From positions 1-64,000 of the forward strand of contig JALAHT010000001.1 in assembly GCA_025384855.1 (NCBI GenBank): DNA of 64,000 bases. The letters are read 5' to 3'. Positions 1-9,485 of the stretch are shown in pieces. Positions within the stretch are counted from its first letter, which is position 1, and the number at the start of each line of letters is the position of its first letter. Below the pieces are notes generated by a model that was not told where the DNA came from, did not search any database, and saw only the letters and a list, made by a program, of their open reading frames with translations. The position numbers and the translations under genes were made by a program. Origin of the DNA: Luteirhabdus salina (GTDB taxonomy: Bacteria; Bacteroidota; Bacteroidia; Flavobacteriales; Flavobacteriaceae).

Positions 1-3000
1 GTCACCGCGATGGGGTCGCCGTCGGGGTCGTAGTCGTTCGGTAGAACGTTCCCGGAGACCGGCGTGTCCTGCTCGGTGGTGTTCGTGTCGGCGTTCGCGA
101 TCGGAGCCTCGTTGCCGGGGCCGTTCAGCGGGAGCACCTCGATGTATACCGTAGCAGTGTCGCAGGCAACGGGGTTGCCGCCGTCGCAGACTTCGTATAC
201 AAATGTATCTTGCCCTGTATAATCTGTAGCTGGTGTATATGTGTAGGTACCATCAGGATTGAACACAAGGGTTCCGCCATTCGTTGGGCCAGAGACCAAG
301 GTAAAGATCTCGGTACCTGCGGGACCATCTGCATTAATATCATTAGTGCTTACATTACCGCTCACTGGCAAGTTCACGAACGTATCATTGATATCGTCGA
401 TTGCCAGAATTTCGTTTCCGATGGTTCCTACCAAAATTACTACCGTTGCACTGTCGGTCGCAACTGGATTACCGTTATCAAAAATGGAATACACAAAGCT
501 ATCCGAGCCAGTATATCCTGGGTTTGGCACATACGTGAAGGTACCATCTGCGTTTAGCGTTACCGTACCGTTCGATGGCCCGTTTGATGGACTTATCGCA
601 ACATCGACAGTCTGACCATTATTTTCAGGATCTACATCGTTGTCTAGTACATTTCCATTAATTTCTTGATCGATTGTAGTATAGTAAGCATCATCGACTG
701 CATGTGTTAGGTTTCCATCATCATCCAGTACCTGAATTGTCACTACCGTAGTATCGCATAGCGCTGGGTTTCCGTTATCACAGATGGTATATTCAAAAGT
801 GTCTTCACCAACAAAACCTGGATTCGGTGTGTAGGTATAGCTGCCGTCGGGATTAACCGTAACTGTTCCATTTGAGGGATCCGTGTTGCCCGTCACCGCG
901 ATAGGATCGCCGTCTGGGTCGTAGTCGTTTGGAAGTACATTTCCTGAAACCGGCTCATCCACCTGCGTAACATTTGTATCAGCATTTGCAATTGGTGCGT
1001 TATTTTCAGGACCATCCTGTGGTACTACTTCAATATATACGATAGCTGTATCGCAGGCTTGTGGGTTTCCGTTATCACACACGGTGTATTCGAATGAATC
1101 TTCACCTGTGAAATCCACTGGAGGTGTGTAGCTGTATTCACCTGTTGTAGCATCGATCGTAACCGTTACGCCTTGAGCTGTAGTAACGGTAGTAGATGTT
1201 ACAGTTTGCGTATCACCTTCAAGATCGAAGTCATTTGTCAATACATTTCCAGAAACAGTTTCATTAATAAAGGTATTATTGATGTCGTCAATCGCAACCG
1301 TACAGTTTCTCAAAATTGTAACGGTAATTTCTTCCGTACAACCATTCGCATCAAGAACAGAGATTGTATAGCTGCCTTCTTCTAAATTACCGAACGTTCC
1401 AGAACTTTGGAACCCTCCGCCATCGATATTATATGAATATGGCTGCGTACCACCAGAAGCTTCAACCGTTACTGAACCGATAGCATCGCATACAATATCG
1501 TTTTGCTCGGTGATTGTTAAGGCCAATGGGTTGGCTGGTTCAGAAACTGTAGCGCTATTCGTAGTTGTACAGCCGTTGGCATCGGTAATCGTTACAGAAT
1601 ACGTTCCGGCCACGAGGTTGAACAGGTCTTCGGTAGTTTCGCCACCTGGAGTCCATTCAAAAGTATATGGTGCTGTACCCCCACTTACCGTAAGGTCAAG
1701 TGAACCCGTATTATTTCCGAAGCAATCAACATTTGTAACTGCTATACCTGATGTAAGATCATTCGGTTCATTAACAGTTGCTGTAGCTGTAGCTGTACAT
1801 TGTGTAACATTATCTGTTACCGTTACAGTATAAACGCCCGCTACTAAATCGGTTATAGTCGTAGTAGTTTCACCGTTTGGTGCCCAAGAGTAACTGAAAT
1901 CGCCTGAACCACCCGTTACATTTACAGAAGCCGTTCCATCATTTCCTCCAAAGCAGGAAACCGGAGTAGCTGTTGCATTAGCAGCCAGGTCTAAACATGT
2001 ACCTGGATTTACCGTTACAGTAGCCGTAGCGGTACAACCATTTGCATCGGTTACCGTTACCGTATAATTACCTGCACTCAATCCAGTAATAGTTTGTGTG
2101 GTTTCTCCGCCTGGACTCCAGGAATATGTATATGGTGGTGTTCCACCAGAAGGTGTAGCAGTTGCTGTTCCATCGCCGGTAGTCGGTCCGCTTTCGTCTG
2201 TTGCAGTAGCCGTTACATTCAAAGCATTCGCTGGTTCTGTAATCGTCACGCTCTGCTCGACTGGCTGACAAACGGTTCCGTCGATGGTTACGCTTACTGT
2301 ATAAACTCCGGCAGCAAGGCCAGAAATTGTACTTGTCGTAACTCCTGCATCTACTTGCTGAGGAACGGTATTCCATGTAAAGGTGAAGGTAGCTCCTGGG
2401 TTTGCATTAGAGCTTGCGCTTACCGTTGCACTTCCTGTTTCTTCACTTGTACAAAGGACATCGGTTTTATCATCTACTGAAATTACGGCATCGCACGTAT
2501 TTGTACAATCAATTACAACACCTTGCTCTAAGGTACACCCATTGGCATCGGTAACAAGAACGGTGTGCGTGCCTGATGGAAGGTTGATTGCGGTTTGCGT
2601 GGTTTGGTTACCAGCTGAAGCACTCCATTGATAGGTGTACGGAGCTGTTCCGCCAGTAACAGTTGCAGTAGCCTCACCATCGGTGCAACCTTGAGCGGTA
2701 GTTGCGTTTTCTTTAGTAATTACAATACTTATTGGATTGGCAGGCTCATCAATGTTGATGCCCGTTTGTGAAACCGTACATCCGTTGGCATCCGTCACCG
2801 TAATATTGTAAGATCCAGCTGGAATATCGTTAAGGTCTTCGGTCGTTTCACCATTACTCCAAGCATACGAATAAGGTTGTGTTCCTCCAGATACTGTAAT
2901 ATCGATAGCTCCGGTTGATTCACCATTACATAATACATCAGTTTTTGTGAAGGTAAGATCTAAGCCTTCAGATGGTTGCTGAACAGTAGCACTATCTGTA

Positions 3001-6000
3001 GTGGTACAGCCGTTGGCATCGGTAATCGTTACAGAATACGTTCCGGCCACGAGGTTGAACAGGTCTTCGGTAGTTTCAGCATTATCCCATTGGAAAGAGT
3101 ACGGTTGTGTTCCTCCTGTTACGGTAAGGTCTAGTGATCCTGTATTATCCCCGAAACATTTCACATTGGTCACAGCTATTCCTGAACTCAGAGCGTTTGG
3201 CTCATTAACCGTAGTGGTTGAAGTAACCGTACACTGTGTGGTCTCGTCGGTTACAGTAACTGTATAGGTGCCAGCTGATAGACCCGTAATAGTAGTTGAT
3301 GTCTGACCGCCTGGACTCCAAGAATACGTAAATGGTCCAACTCCGCCGGAAACAGATACACTTGCCGATCCATCGCTATCGCCGTTACACGTTACAGGCG
3401 TAGAAGTAGTGGAAGCTGTAAGGTTCTGGCAAGTCCCTGGGTTAACGGTTGTTGAAGCAGTTGCCGTACATCCATTGGCATCAGTAACTGTTACAGTATA
3501 GGTTCCATCGCTAAGTCCTGTAATCGTTTGGGTAATTTCGCCTCCAGGACTCCATGAATATGAATACGGAGGTGTTCCACCCGTTGCGTTGGCAGTTGCC
3601 GTTCCGTCGTTAGTGTCAGGTCCGTTTTCATCGGTTGAAGTAGCGGTAACATTTAGCGCATTGTTAGGCTCCGTAATAGTAACACTTTGTTCAACTGGCA
3701 AACATTGCGTTCCATCAATCGTTACGCTTACGGTATAAACTCCTGCTCCGACATTAGAGATTGTGCTAGAAGTAACGCCACTATCCGTTTGAATAGGCGA
3801 AGTGTTCCACACAAAAGTATAGGTTGCAGTAGGATTTGCAACAGAAGATGCACTTACAGTAGCACTACCTGTTAGTTCCCCTGCACACAGAACATTCATT
3901 ACATTATCTACCGAGATTACGGCATCGCAGTCATCAACACAGTCGATTACTACTCCTTGTTCTGAAGTACAACCATTTGCATCGGTTACAACAACAGTAT
4001 GCGTTCCGGATGGAAGGTTCGTAGCTGTTTGGGTAGTTTGATCGCTCGCAGATGCACTCCACTGATAGGTAAACGGCGCTACACCACCCGATGGGTTGGC
4101 TGTAGCCGTACCGTTAGCACAGCCTCCTGTTTGCGAGGCATTCTCTTTTGTAATTTGAATAGAGATTGGCTCAGGCTCTTCCAAAGTAACACTGATAGAA
4201 TCGGTATTTCCGATAGCATCTGTTACGGTTACCGTATATACACCGGCTGTAAGGTTTTCAAATACAGGGCTCGATTGTGGTGTACCCCCATTCAGGCTAT
4301 ATTCGAATGGTGCCAATCCACCATCTACAGCTACAGTAATGGAGCCTGTATTATCGCCATTACATAAAATATCTTCTTTGTTATCTAGTGAGAGCTCCAA
4401 TTCAGAGAAACAATCACCATCTACATTCACCCCACTAGCAATTACCCAAGACTGACCGTTTACGGACTGACCGTTTTGGCCATTTCGGGAATCTACAGTA
4501 ATGGTGACATCAGTAGCGTTACCAGGAACATCATCCAAGACTATGGATGGAATGTTCAAACAGCAAGAGCCACCTGGCAAGGAACTGTCGGGCCCATAAA
4601 TAATGACTTCGTTCGATACTCCTCCTGCTTCCGCACGAATCAATAAATATCTTCCATCATCTGTCAACTCTGAAACAGGTGTTTCAATAAAGAGGTCGCG
4701 TGGACCTGAGAAAGAAGGTATTGTAACATTAATAGTCTGAATATCGTTATAGCCACTTCGGCTACTGAAAACTCCTGAACTAGAAGAAGCAAGCGGAACA
4801 TTTCTAAACGCATAAACTACCACAGATTGAAGCTTGCAAGCCAAACCTGAAGAAGTTGCATAGTTCACCGAAGACGTATTCGCTTCAATCAATCCACGGT
4901 ATACCCAAATATTTGAGCTACTTCCGACAGGAACCGAGCGGTTCAACGTATGAACTACGTTATTAGAGTCTGTAAACTGAAGTGTTTCACCCGGGTTATT
5001 CCCTTTGTAGACAATTTCAACTACGTATTGATACACGTTTCCAGCATCTGGAATTGTGATATTGGTATTTTGACTACAGTTTGCATTGTATCCATATTCA
5101 TCAACTTTCTTATCATCGCCACAAACAAATGCCCAATCTTCAATATCGCAAGCAAGACCCGTGGAAATGGTTTCAGTAACGCTAGGCAAGTTACATGCTC
5201 CAGAAGAATTGGTAGCAGTAACTTCAGCAGTTAGTTCACCTGTCAGCGGCTGCCCACCACTATACACAAACGTTCCGCTTTCATTGTTTGCGGTTCCAAC
5301 GGACGTTCCGTTTAGGAAAAACTCCCATGCATAGGATGTAGAAGACCCACTACAGCTAGCTCCAGCAGGGTTTGCCGCATAGCTGAAAGAATTCGTACAA
5401 TCCTGACGACTAAAGGTCGGATCGATATCGTTACAAGGAACGCAGATGTCTTCTCCAGGTAATTGATCTTCAACAACCGAACATTCAGGATCCTTATACT
5501 TCAAATAGGATACACCTGTATTCTGGTCGCCGCAAGCATCGCCAGAACCATCTGCCATGATCGTATATTCTAGGGTAATAGTTTCAGTTAGCAACTGATT
5601 CACATACCACGACAATACATTTCCGCTGAAGGTTGCATTCCCCTTAGATTCTGAAATAGACCCAGAAACATACTCAAATCCAGGCTCTAGAATGTTCTTA
5701 AAAAACGGATTATTACCTATTTGACTAGCAGCAGCTGCCAAGTTACCGAGTATTTCGTCATAAATATCTGAAAGATCAGCCCCACTTTCGGTAGTGAACA
5801 ACCCTGCATTTTGGATATTATCAATAGTGTTGGTGGCAATATTTTGTTGGTTGCCTGAAATAGCATTGAAAAGACCAATACTAAACACGTTTTGGGTAAA
5901 CTGCTCCCCATTATTAGTAGTAGTTTGCGCATTAATACCTGCCTGGATAGCGTTCTGCTGACAGATGGTGTTCCACGCATTATTACTACAAGCATTTCCT

Positions 6001-6578
6001 GAATTATCACGGTTGGTTACACCATCGGTAAGCAAGATGATATTTCGAGATGTCTTACAATCGAAGGTTGCGTTATTGATCAAAAATTGATCTGCCTTTA
6101 CCAATCCGCTCTGAATATTGGTGTTACCATTGGTTACGATTCCATTAATAGCATTGATAACACTTTGTTCGCCACTACTCCCCGTAAGTCCGATATCCGT
6201 GGTAGCCGTGGTAGCATAACTAACAATGGCAACTCGGTTTTGACCTGTTGGGTTGTTTGCAGGGTCGAAGAGATTCTGCACAAAGTTGACGGCAGCATCC
6301 TTGGCGTAATCGATAGGCTCCGGGAAAGGACCATCGTCCATACTACCGGAGCGATCGATAACTAAGACCACCTCTACGGGAGAGGCAGGTCCTTGACCTG
6401 TAATTTCGACATTGACATCAAATTTGCTACAATCGTTTGGGTCGGGCGTTACGGTTTGGTTAACCGACACCTGTTGCCCAAATGTTGTTCCTGCAAAACC
6501 GAATATCAAGGCAACGATAAGTTGCTTGATAAAAGGATGTTTCGCTATGATGGTTGGGAATCGTAAAAATCGTTTCAT
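1..6578 (-). CDS. Giant secreted vWA/SprB-repeat surface adhesin (C-terminus beyond window)
   Basis: The frame is open for 2192 codons from ATG 6578 to the window edge with no stop, so the C-terminus is missing. Residues 1-36 are a signal peptide (basic start, hydrophobic core, ending TTFGQQ). A von Willebrand A domain spans about 69-290 with the MIDAS motif DRSGS at 75-79. An Ig-like segment (about 387-470) and a beta-rich stretch (about 477-720) follow. Then come 13 SprB-type repeats (about 722-1757), each with a C-N/F-G-x-x-x-G start, a GGTxPYxYxW core and a [12 protein letters not shown] end. Four cadherin/Ig-like repeats with VSGNVLxNDxDPDGD cores follow, and a fifth is cut by the edge. 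Known SprB relatives are cell-surface adhesins exported by the type IX system and moved by gliding motors; that role is inferred, because the expected C-terminal sorting domain is outside the window. It lies 49 nt downstream of a small secreted-protein gene, probably in one operon. Confidence 0.9.
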   Translation of the reverse strand, partial: MKRFLRFPTIIAKHPFIKQLIVALIFGFAGTTFGQQVSVNQTVTPDPNDCSKFDVNVEITGQGPASPVEVVLVIDRSGSMDDGPFPEPIDYAKDAAVNFVQNLFDPANNPTGQNRVAIVSYATTATTDIGLTGSSGEQSVINAINGIVTNGNTNIQSGLVKADQFLINNATFDCKTSRNIILLTDGVTNRDNSGNACSNNAWNTICQQNAIQAGINAQTTTNNGEQFTQNVFSIGLFNAISGNQQNIATNTIDNIQNAGLFTTESGADLSDIYDEILGNLAAAASQIGNNPFFKNILEPGFEYVSGSISESKGNATFSGNVLSWYVNQLLTETITLEYTIMADGSGDACGDQNTGVSYLKYKDPECSVVEDQLPGEDICVPCNDIDPTFSRQDCTNSFSYAANPAGASCSGSSTSYAWEFFLNGTSVGTANNESGTFVYSGGQPLTGELTAEVTATNSSGACNLPSVTETISTGLACDIEDWAFVCGDDKKVDEYGYNANCSQNTNITIPDAGNVYQYVVEIVYKGNNPGETLQFTDSNNVVHTLNRSVPVGSSSNIWVYRGLIEANTSSVNYATSSGLACKLQSVVVYAFRNVPLASSSSGVFSSRSGYNDIQTINVTIPSFSGPRDLFIETPVSELTDDGRYLLIRAEAGGVSNEVIIYGPDSSLPGGSCCLNIPSIVLDDVPGNATDVTITVDSRNGQNGQSVNGQSWVIASGVNVDGDCFSELELSLDNKEDILCNGDNTGSITVAVDGGLAPFEYSLNGGTPQSSPVFENLTAGVYTVTVTDAIGNTDSISVTLEEPEPISIQITKENASQTGGCANGTATANPSGGVAPFTYQWSASASDQTTQTATNLPSGTHTVVVTDANGCTSEQGVVIDCVDDCDAVISVDNVMNVLCAGELTGSATVSASSVANPTATYTFVWNTSPIQTDSGVTSSTISNVGAGVYTVSVTIDGTQCLPVEQSVTITEPNNALNVTATSTDENGPDTNDGTATANATGGTPPYSYSWSPGGEITQTITGLSDGTYTVTVTDANGCTATASTTVNPGTCQNLTASTTSTPVTCNGDSDGSASVSVSGGVGPFTYSWSPGGQTSTTITGLSAGTYTVTVTDETTQCTVTSTTTVNEPNALSSGIAVTNVKCFGDNTGSLDLTVTGGTQPYSFQWDNAETTEDLFNLVAGTYSVTITDANGCTTTDSATVQQPSEGLDLTFTKTDVLCNGESTGAIDITVSGGTQPYSYAWSNGETTEDLNDIPAGSYNITVTDANGCTVSQTGINIDEPANPISIVITKENATTAQGCTDGEATATVTGGTAPYTYQWSASAGNQTTQTAINLPSGTHTVLVTDANGCTLEQGVVIDCTNTCDAVISVDDKTDVLCTSEETGSATVSASSNANPGATFTFTWNTVPQQVDAGVTTSTISGLAAGVYTVSVTIDGTVCQPVEQSVTITEPANALNVTATATDESGPTTGDGTATATPSGGTPPYTYSWSPGGETTQTITGLSAGNYTVTVTDANGCTATATVTVNPGTCLDLAANATATPVSCFGGNDGTASVNVTGGSGDFSYSWAPNGETTTTITDLVAGVYTVTVTDNVTQCTATATATVNEPNDLTSGIAVTNVDCFGNNTGSLDLTVSGGTAPYTFEWTPGGETTEDLFNLVAGTYSVTITDANGCTTTNSATVSEPANPLALTITEQNDIVCDAIGSVTVEASGGTQPYSYNIDGGGFQSSGTFGNLEEGSYTISVLDANGCTEEITVTILRNCTVAIDDINNTFINETVSGNVLTNDFDLEGDTQTVTSTTVTTAQGVTVTIDATTGEYSYTPPVDFTGEDSFEYTVCDNGNPQACDTAIVYIEVVPQDGPENNAPIANADTNVTQVDEPVSGNVLPNDYDPDGDPIAVTGNTDPSNGTVTVNPDGSYTYTPNPGFVGEDTFEYTICDNGNPALCDTTVVTIQVLDDDGNLTHAVDDAYYTTIDQEINGNVLDNDVDPENNGQTVDVAISPSNGPSNGTVTLNADGTFTYVPNPGYTGSDSFVYSIFDNGNPVATDSATVVILVGTIGNEILAIDDINDTFVNLPVSGNVSTNDINADGPAGTEIFTLVSGPTNGGTLVFNPDGTYTYTPATDYTGQDTFVYEVCDGGNPVACDTATVYIEVLPLNGPGNEAPIANADTNTTEQDTPVSGNVLPNDYDPDGDPIAV

Positions 6579-6627
6579 AAAATCTTATTTAGGATGAAAC
6601 CTACTTTAATATTGTGGGGGGCTCCAA

Positions 6628-7125
6628 CTATCCTTGAGAAGGATCTGGAACGAATACGTTTAATGTTGTGGTAAGTGGGGAGTTCGTACATGCCTCGGTT
6701 GCAGCTTTCATTTCGATACAACTCCAGCGGTTTATAGGCGTTCCTTCTGGAACCGTAACCAATACCATAACGCGAGCCGTTTGGCCGGCACGTACAGTAT
6801 AACCGTTCGAACGCTGTTGTCCTTCACCAATGGCAACATTTAAGGTTACGTTTGGTCCTCTCTCTCCATAAGCAGCGTTCCCGCAGGCTTCTTTCAGCGT
6901 CTCATAAGACAACATATAAGTCTGACTTCTGGATGATGTGTTTTTCAATTCTAACCAAAACATGGCTCCATCTTCATCGGCCGATCGGCTGTTCCGGTTC
7001 TTTTCTACTGAAAGAGATCCCTCGCATTGTGCAGTAACTTCAGCAGCTCCTAACAGAAAAACTGTGAACGCCAAAATTCCTACAACTCTAGTAATGTGAG
7101 ATATAGAAAAAATTATATATTTCAT
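6628..7125 (-). CDS. Small secreted protein of unknown function upstream of the adhesin
   Basis: 165 residues. I chose ATG 7125, beginning MKYIIFSI, because it opens a clear signal peptide that ends near VTAQC; a longer frame to 7197 adds an unsupported N-terminus. The mature part is beta-rich with four scattered cysteines. It contains phrases typical of Ig/Fn3-like folds (FWLELKNTSSRSQTY, YTVRAGQTARVMVLVTVP). I do not recognise the family. It is followed after 49 nt by the giant adhesin on the same strand, with no terminator between them, so cotranscription is likely. A periplasmic or surface accessory role to the adhesin is possible but only inferred from position. Confidence 0.75.
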   Translation of the reverse strand: MKYIIFSISHITRVVGILAFTVFLLGAAEVTAQCEGSLSVEKNRNSRSADEDGAMFWLELKNTSSRSQTYMLSYETLKEACGNAAYGERGPNVTLNVAIGEGQQRSNGYTVRAGQTARVMVLVTVPEGTPINRWSCIEMKAATEACTNSPLTTTLNVFVPDPSQG

Positions 7126-7194
7126 AAAGCATTTAATTTTAATAGCTTGTAAAACAGTAAGTCTAAGTTTGTTGATTTGCGGGGATAAGGCAGT

Positions 7195-7202
7195 CAAATA
7201 TA
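7195..7202 (-). promoter_or_regulatory. Bacteroidetes -7 element TATATTTG upstream of the adhesin operon
   Basis: The minus strand reads TATATTTG, an exact TAnnTTTG match, about 70 nt upstream of ATG 7125. No -33 TTG sits at the usual distance; a TTTG lies about 25 nt upstream. Confidence 0.4.
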
Positions 7203-7319
7203 CGTAGGAAAAAGTGTTAAGGTTTTACAAATAGCGAAGTATTAGTTGAATTGCAGGATATTCTCGGTGAACTACAAAAAAACATCCGTTTTTTACCATT
7301 TTTTTGTAGGAATAAAATA

Positions 7320-7335
7320 TACGTGTTAACACGTA
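7320..7335. repeat. 16-bp perfect palindrome TACGTGTTAACACGTA
   Basis: Both strands read the same over all 16 bases. It lies between the two outward promoters and is a candidate dimeric-regulator operator. Without a loop it is not a terminator. Confidence 0.6.
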
Positions 7336-7389
7336 GTGCTAGTGTTTATAGGCCTTAGCAAAACGATAATTTGTACGAATCATAAAACT

Positions 7390-7403
7390 GCTATTATAAT
7401 AGC
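7390..7403. repeat. 14-bp perfect palindrome GCTATTATAATAGC
   Basis: A perfect palindrome about 30 bp upstream of the prfC -7 element, where an operator for prfC could lie. The flanks repeat parts of it (TTGCTATAAG, TTTAGCTATT). Confidence 0.5.
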
Positions 7404-7432
7404 AAATCACCCATATTGCTATAAGATTTAGC

Positions 7433-7440
7433 TATTTTTG
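7433..7440 (+). promoter_or_regulatory. Bacteroidetes -7 element TATTTTTG of prfC
   Basis: An exact TAnnTTTG match 24 nt before ATG 7465, giving a leader of about 15-20 nt. A TTG at 7416-7418 is closer (14 nt) than the usual spacing. Confidence 0.5.
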
Positions 7441-7464
7441 TAGCTTTTCTTAGAAACTATTGAA

Positions 7465-9063
7465 ATGTCAATAAAACGTGAAATTAATCGGCGACGTACG
7501 TTCGGAATCATCTCACACCCAGATGCTGGTAAAACAACGCTAACCGAAAAATTATTGCTTTTCGGAGGAGCCATTCAGGAAGCTGGTGCGGTGAAAAGTA
7601 ACAAGATTAAAAAAGGTGCTACGAGCGACTTTATGGAAATCGAAAGACAACGAGGTATTTCGGTTGCCACTTCGGTTTTGGCATTTGAATACAAAGACAT
7701 TAAAATCAATATCCTCGATACACCCGGTCACAAGGATTTTGCTGAAGATACCTTCCGAACGCTTACTGCAGTAGATAGCGTAATTGTCGTGATAGATGTG
7801 GCAAAAGGGGTCGAGGAACAGACGGAAAAGTTGGTTGAGGTATGCCGCATGCGGAACATCCCCATGATTGTATTTATCAACAAATTAGACCGTGAAGGAA
7901 AGGATGCTTTTGAGCTGTTGGATGAAATTGAACAAAAGTTGAACCTTACGGTTACACCGCTGAGCTTTCCCATTGGAATGGGATACGACTTTAAGGGTAT
8001 TTATAATATATGGGAACGCAATGTGAATCTTTTCAGCGGCAGTAGCCGGAAGAACATTGAGGAAACCATTGAAATTGAAGACCTGAAGAATCCAGAGCTC
8101 GACACCCTTATCGGTGAAAAAGCTGCAGATGTGTTACGTGAAGAATTAGAGCTAGCTATTGAAGTATATCCCGATTTCGATAGGGATGCCTACTTAGCGG
8201 GAAACCTTCAGCCTGTTTTCTTCGGTTCAGCACTGAATAATTTCGGCGTACGCGAATTATTGGATTGCTTTGTTGAAATAGCGCCTAAACCGAGACCGAA
8301 GGCGAGCGATACACGTTTGGTACAACCCGATGAAAAAGAATTCTCTGGTTTTGTATTTAAGATACACGCCAATATGGATCCAAAACACCGCGACCGTTTG
8401 GCTTTCGTAAAAATTGTCTCGGGTGTATTTGAACGGAATACCCCCTATCTTCACGTTCGAAACAATAAGAAACTGAAATTTTCAAGTCCGAACGCTTTCT
8501 TCGCTGAAAAGAAGGAAATTGTAGATGTCTCCTATCCAGGTGATATCGTCGGACTTCACGATACCGGCAATTTTAAAATTGGCGATACGCTTACAGAAGG
8601 TGAGGAAATGCAATACAAGGGAATCCCGAGTTTTTCACCGGAACATTTCAAATACATCAACAATGCCGATCCTATGAAGAGTAAGCAGCTTAATAAAGGT
8701 ATTGATCAGTTGATGGATGAAGGTGTTGCGCAGTTATTTACGTTGGAATTAAACGGCCGTAAGGTTATCGGTACGGTGGGAGCGCTTCAATTTGAAGTAA
8801 TCCAATACCGACTAGAACATGAATACGGCGCGAAGTGTTCGTATGAAAATCTTAATGTGCACAAAGCTTGTTGGGTAGAACCAAAAGATTCGAAGAGCGA
8901 TGAGTTTGCCGATTTCAAACGCGTAAAGGCGAAATACTTGGCGAAGGACAAACGCGGACAGTTGGTATTTCTTGCAGATTCTGCCTTCACCTTACAGATG
9001 ACACAACAGAAATACCCAAACGTAACACTTCACTTTGTAAGTGAATTTGAATCCGCAAAATAA
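7465..9063 (+). CDS. prfC: Peptide chain release factor 3
   Basis: 532 residues, the usual RF3 length. This translational GTPase recycles RF1 and RF2 from the ribosome after termination. The G domain shows the P-loop SHPDAGKTT at 17-25, DTPGH at 85-89 and NKLD at 139-142, followed by the domain II and III regions expected for the family (for example GALQFEVIQYRL near the C-terminus). The N-terminal RRRTFGIISHPDAGKTTLTE is characteristic of RF3 rather than EF-G. It is a single gene on the plus strand, divergent from the adhesin operon and convergent with the DUF3467/rpoBC operon, and it is followed by a good terminator hairpin. Two palindromes in its upstream region may be operators. Confidence 0.97.
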   Translation: MSIKREINRRRTFGIISHPDAGKTTLTEKLLLFGGAIQEAGAVKSNKIKKGATSDFMEIERQRGISVATSVLAFEYKDIKINILDTPGHKDFAEDTFRTLTAVDSVIVVIDVAKGVEEQTEKLVEVCRMRNIPMIVFINKLDREGKDAFELLDEIEQKLNLTVTPLSFPIGMGYDFKGIYNIWERNVNLFSGSSRKNIEETIEIEDLKNPELDTLIGEKAADVLREELELAIEVYPDFDRDAYLAGNLQPVFFGSALNNFGVRELLDCFVEIAPKPRPKASDTRLVQPDEKEFSGFVFKIHANMDPKHRDRLAFVKIVSGVFERNTPYLHVRNNKKLKFSSPNAFFAEKKEIVDVSYPGDIVGLHDTGNFKIGDTLTEGEEMQYKGIPSFSPEHFKYINNADPMKSKQLNKGIDQLMDEGVAQLFTLELNGRKVIGTVGALQFEVIQYRLEHEYGAKCSYENLNVHKACWVEPKDSKSDEFADFKRVKAKYLAKDKRGQLVFLADSAFTLQMTQQKYPNVTLHFVSEFESAK

Positions 9064-9074
9064 TCTTATCATTA

Positions 9075-9100
9075 AAAAACCAGCCGATTGGCTGGTTTTT
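9075..9100. terminator. Bidirectional terminator between prfC and the rpoBC operon
   Basis: AAAAACCAGCC, loop GATT, GGCTGGTTTTT: an 11-bp perfect stem with a U-run on either strand, between the convergent ends of prfC (9063) and the DUF3467 gene (9107). Confidence 0.9.
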
Positions 9101-9106
9101 ACTTTT

Positions 9107-9427
9107 CTAGGCTTCTCCCGTGGGACCGAAATTCATCGGCATTTGCGGTTGCTCTTGTTCCTTAATCTTTCCATGGGCCTTTTCGAAGCGTTGGATATTA
9201 TCGCCCAAAGCGCGCATTAACCGTTTAGCATGCTGTGGGGTTAGTACAATTCTCGATTTTACCTTGTTCTTCGGCACTCCAGGCATAATGGAAACAAAGT
9301 CTAGGACAAATTCGGTTTGCGAATGATTGATAATCGCCAGGTTACTATAAATACCTTGGGCTACGTTTTCATCTATCTCGATATTTAGCTGTCCCTGTTT
9401 TTGATTTTTCTTTTTCTCGTCTGCCAT
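9107..9427 (-). CDS. DUF3467 family protein
   Basis: 106 residues from ATG 9427 (MADEKKKN); a longer frame to 9478 is rejected because it adds an odd N-terminus. It has a charged lysine-rich start and a compact beta-rich body with the family phrases ARGIYSNLAIINHS-like (here VAQGIYSNLAIINHSQTEF) and VLTPQHAKRLMRAL. The tail is rich in Gln and Pro. It lies 58 nt downstream of rpoC with no terminator between, so it is the last gene of the RNA polymerase operon. The function of DUF3467 is unknown; this position suggests constitutive high expression, but a role in transcription is only a guess. Confidence 0.85.
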   Translation of the reverse strand: MADEKKKNQKQGQLNIEIDENVAQGIYSNLAIINHSQTEFVLDFVSIMPGVPKNKVKSRIVLTPQHAKRLMRALGDNIQRFEKAHGKIKEQEQPQMPMNFGPTGEA

Positions 9428-9485
9428 AGTCACTATCTTAAAAAAGTTGCGCCCCTTACAAAGGAGCGCAAACTTCAATTGGTTA

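Larger units (their letters stand above)
7126..7464. other. Divergent intergenic region between secreted protein and prfC
   Basis: These 339 nt hold no gene. They contain an outward -7 element for each flanking gene (7195-7202 minus, 7433-7440 plus) and two perfect palindromes (7320-7335 and 7390-7403), listed separately. The stretch is AT-rich. Confidence 0.7.

Noticed and set aside
210-2631. Plus-strand open frames over the adhesin gene
   Set aside because: They are mirror images of the repeat array; the minus-strand translation gives signal peptide, vWA and repeat domains in one continuous frame.
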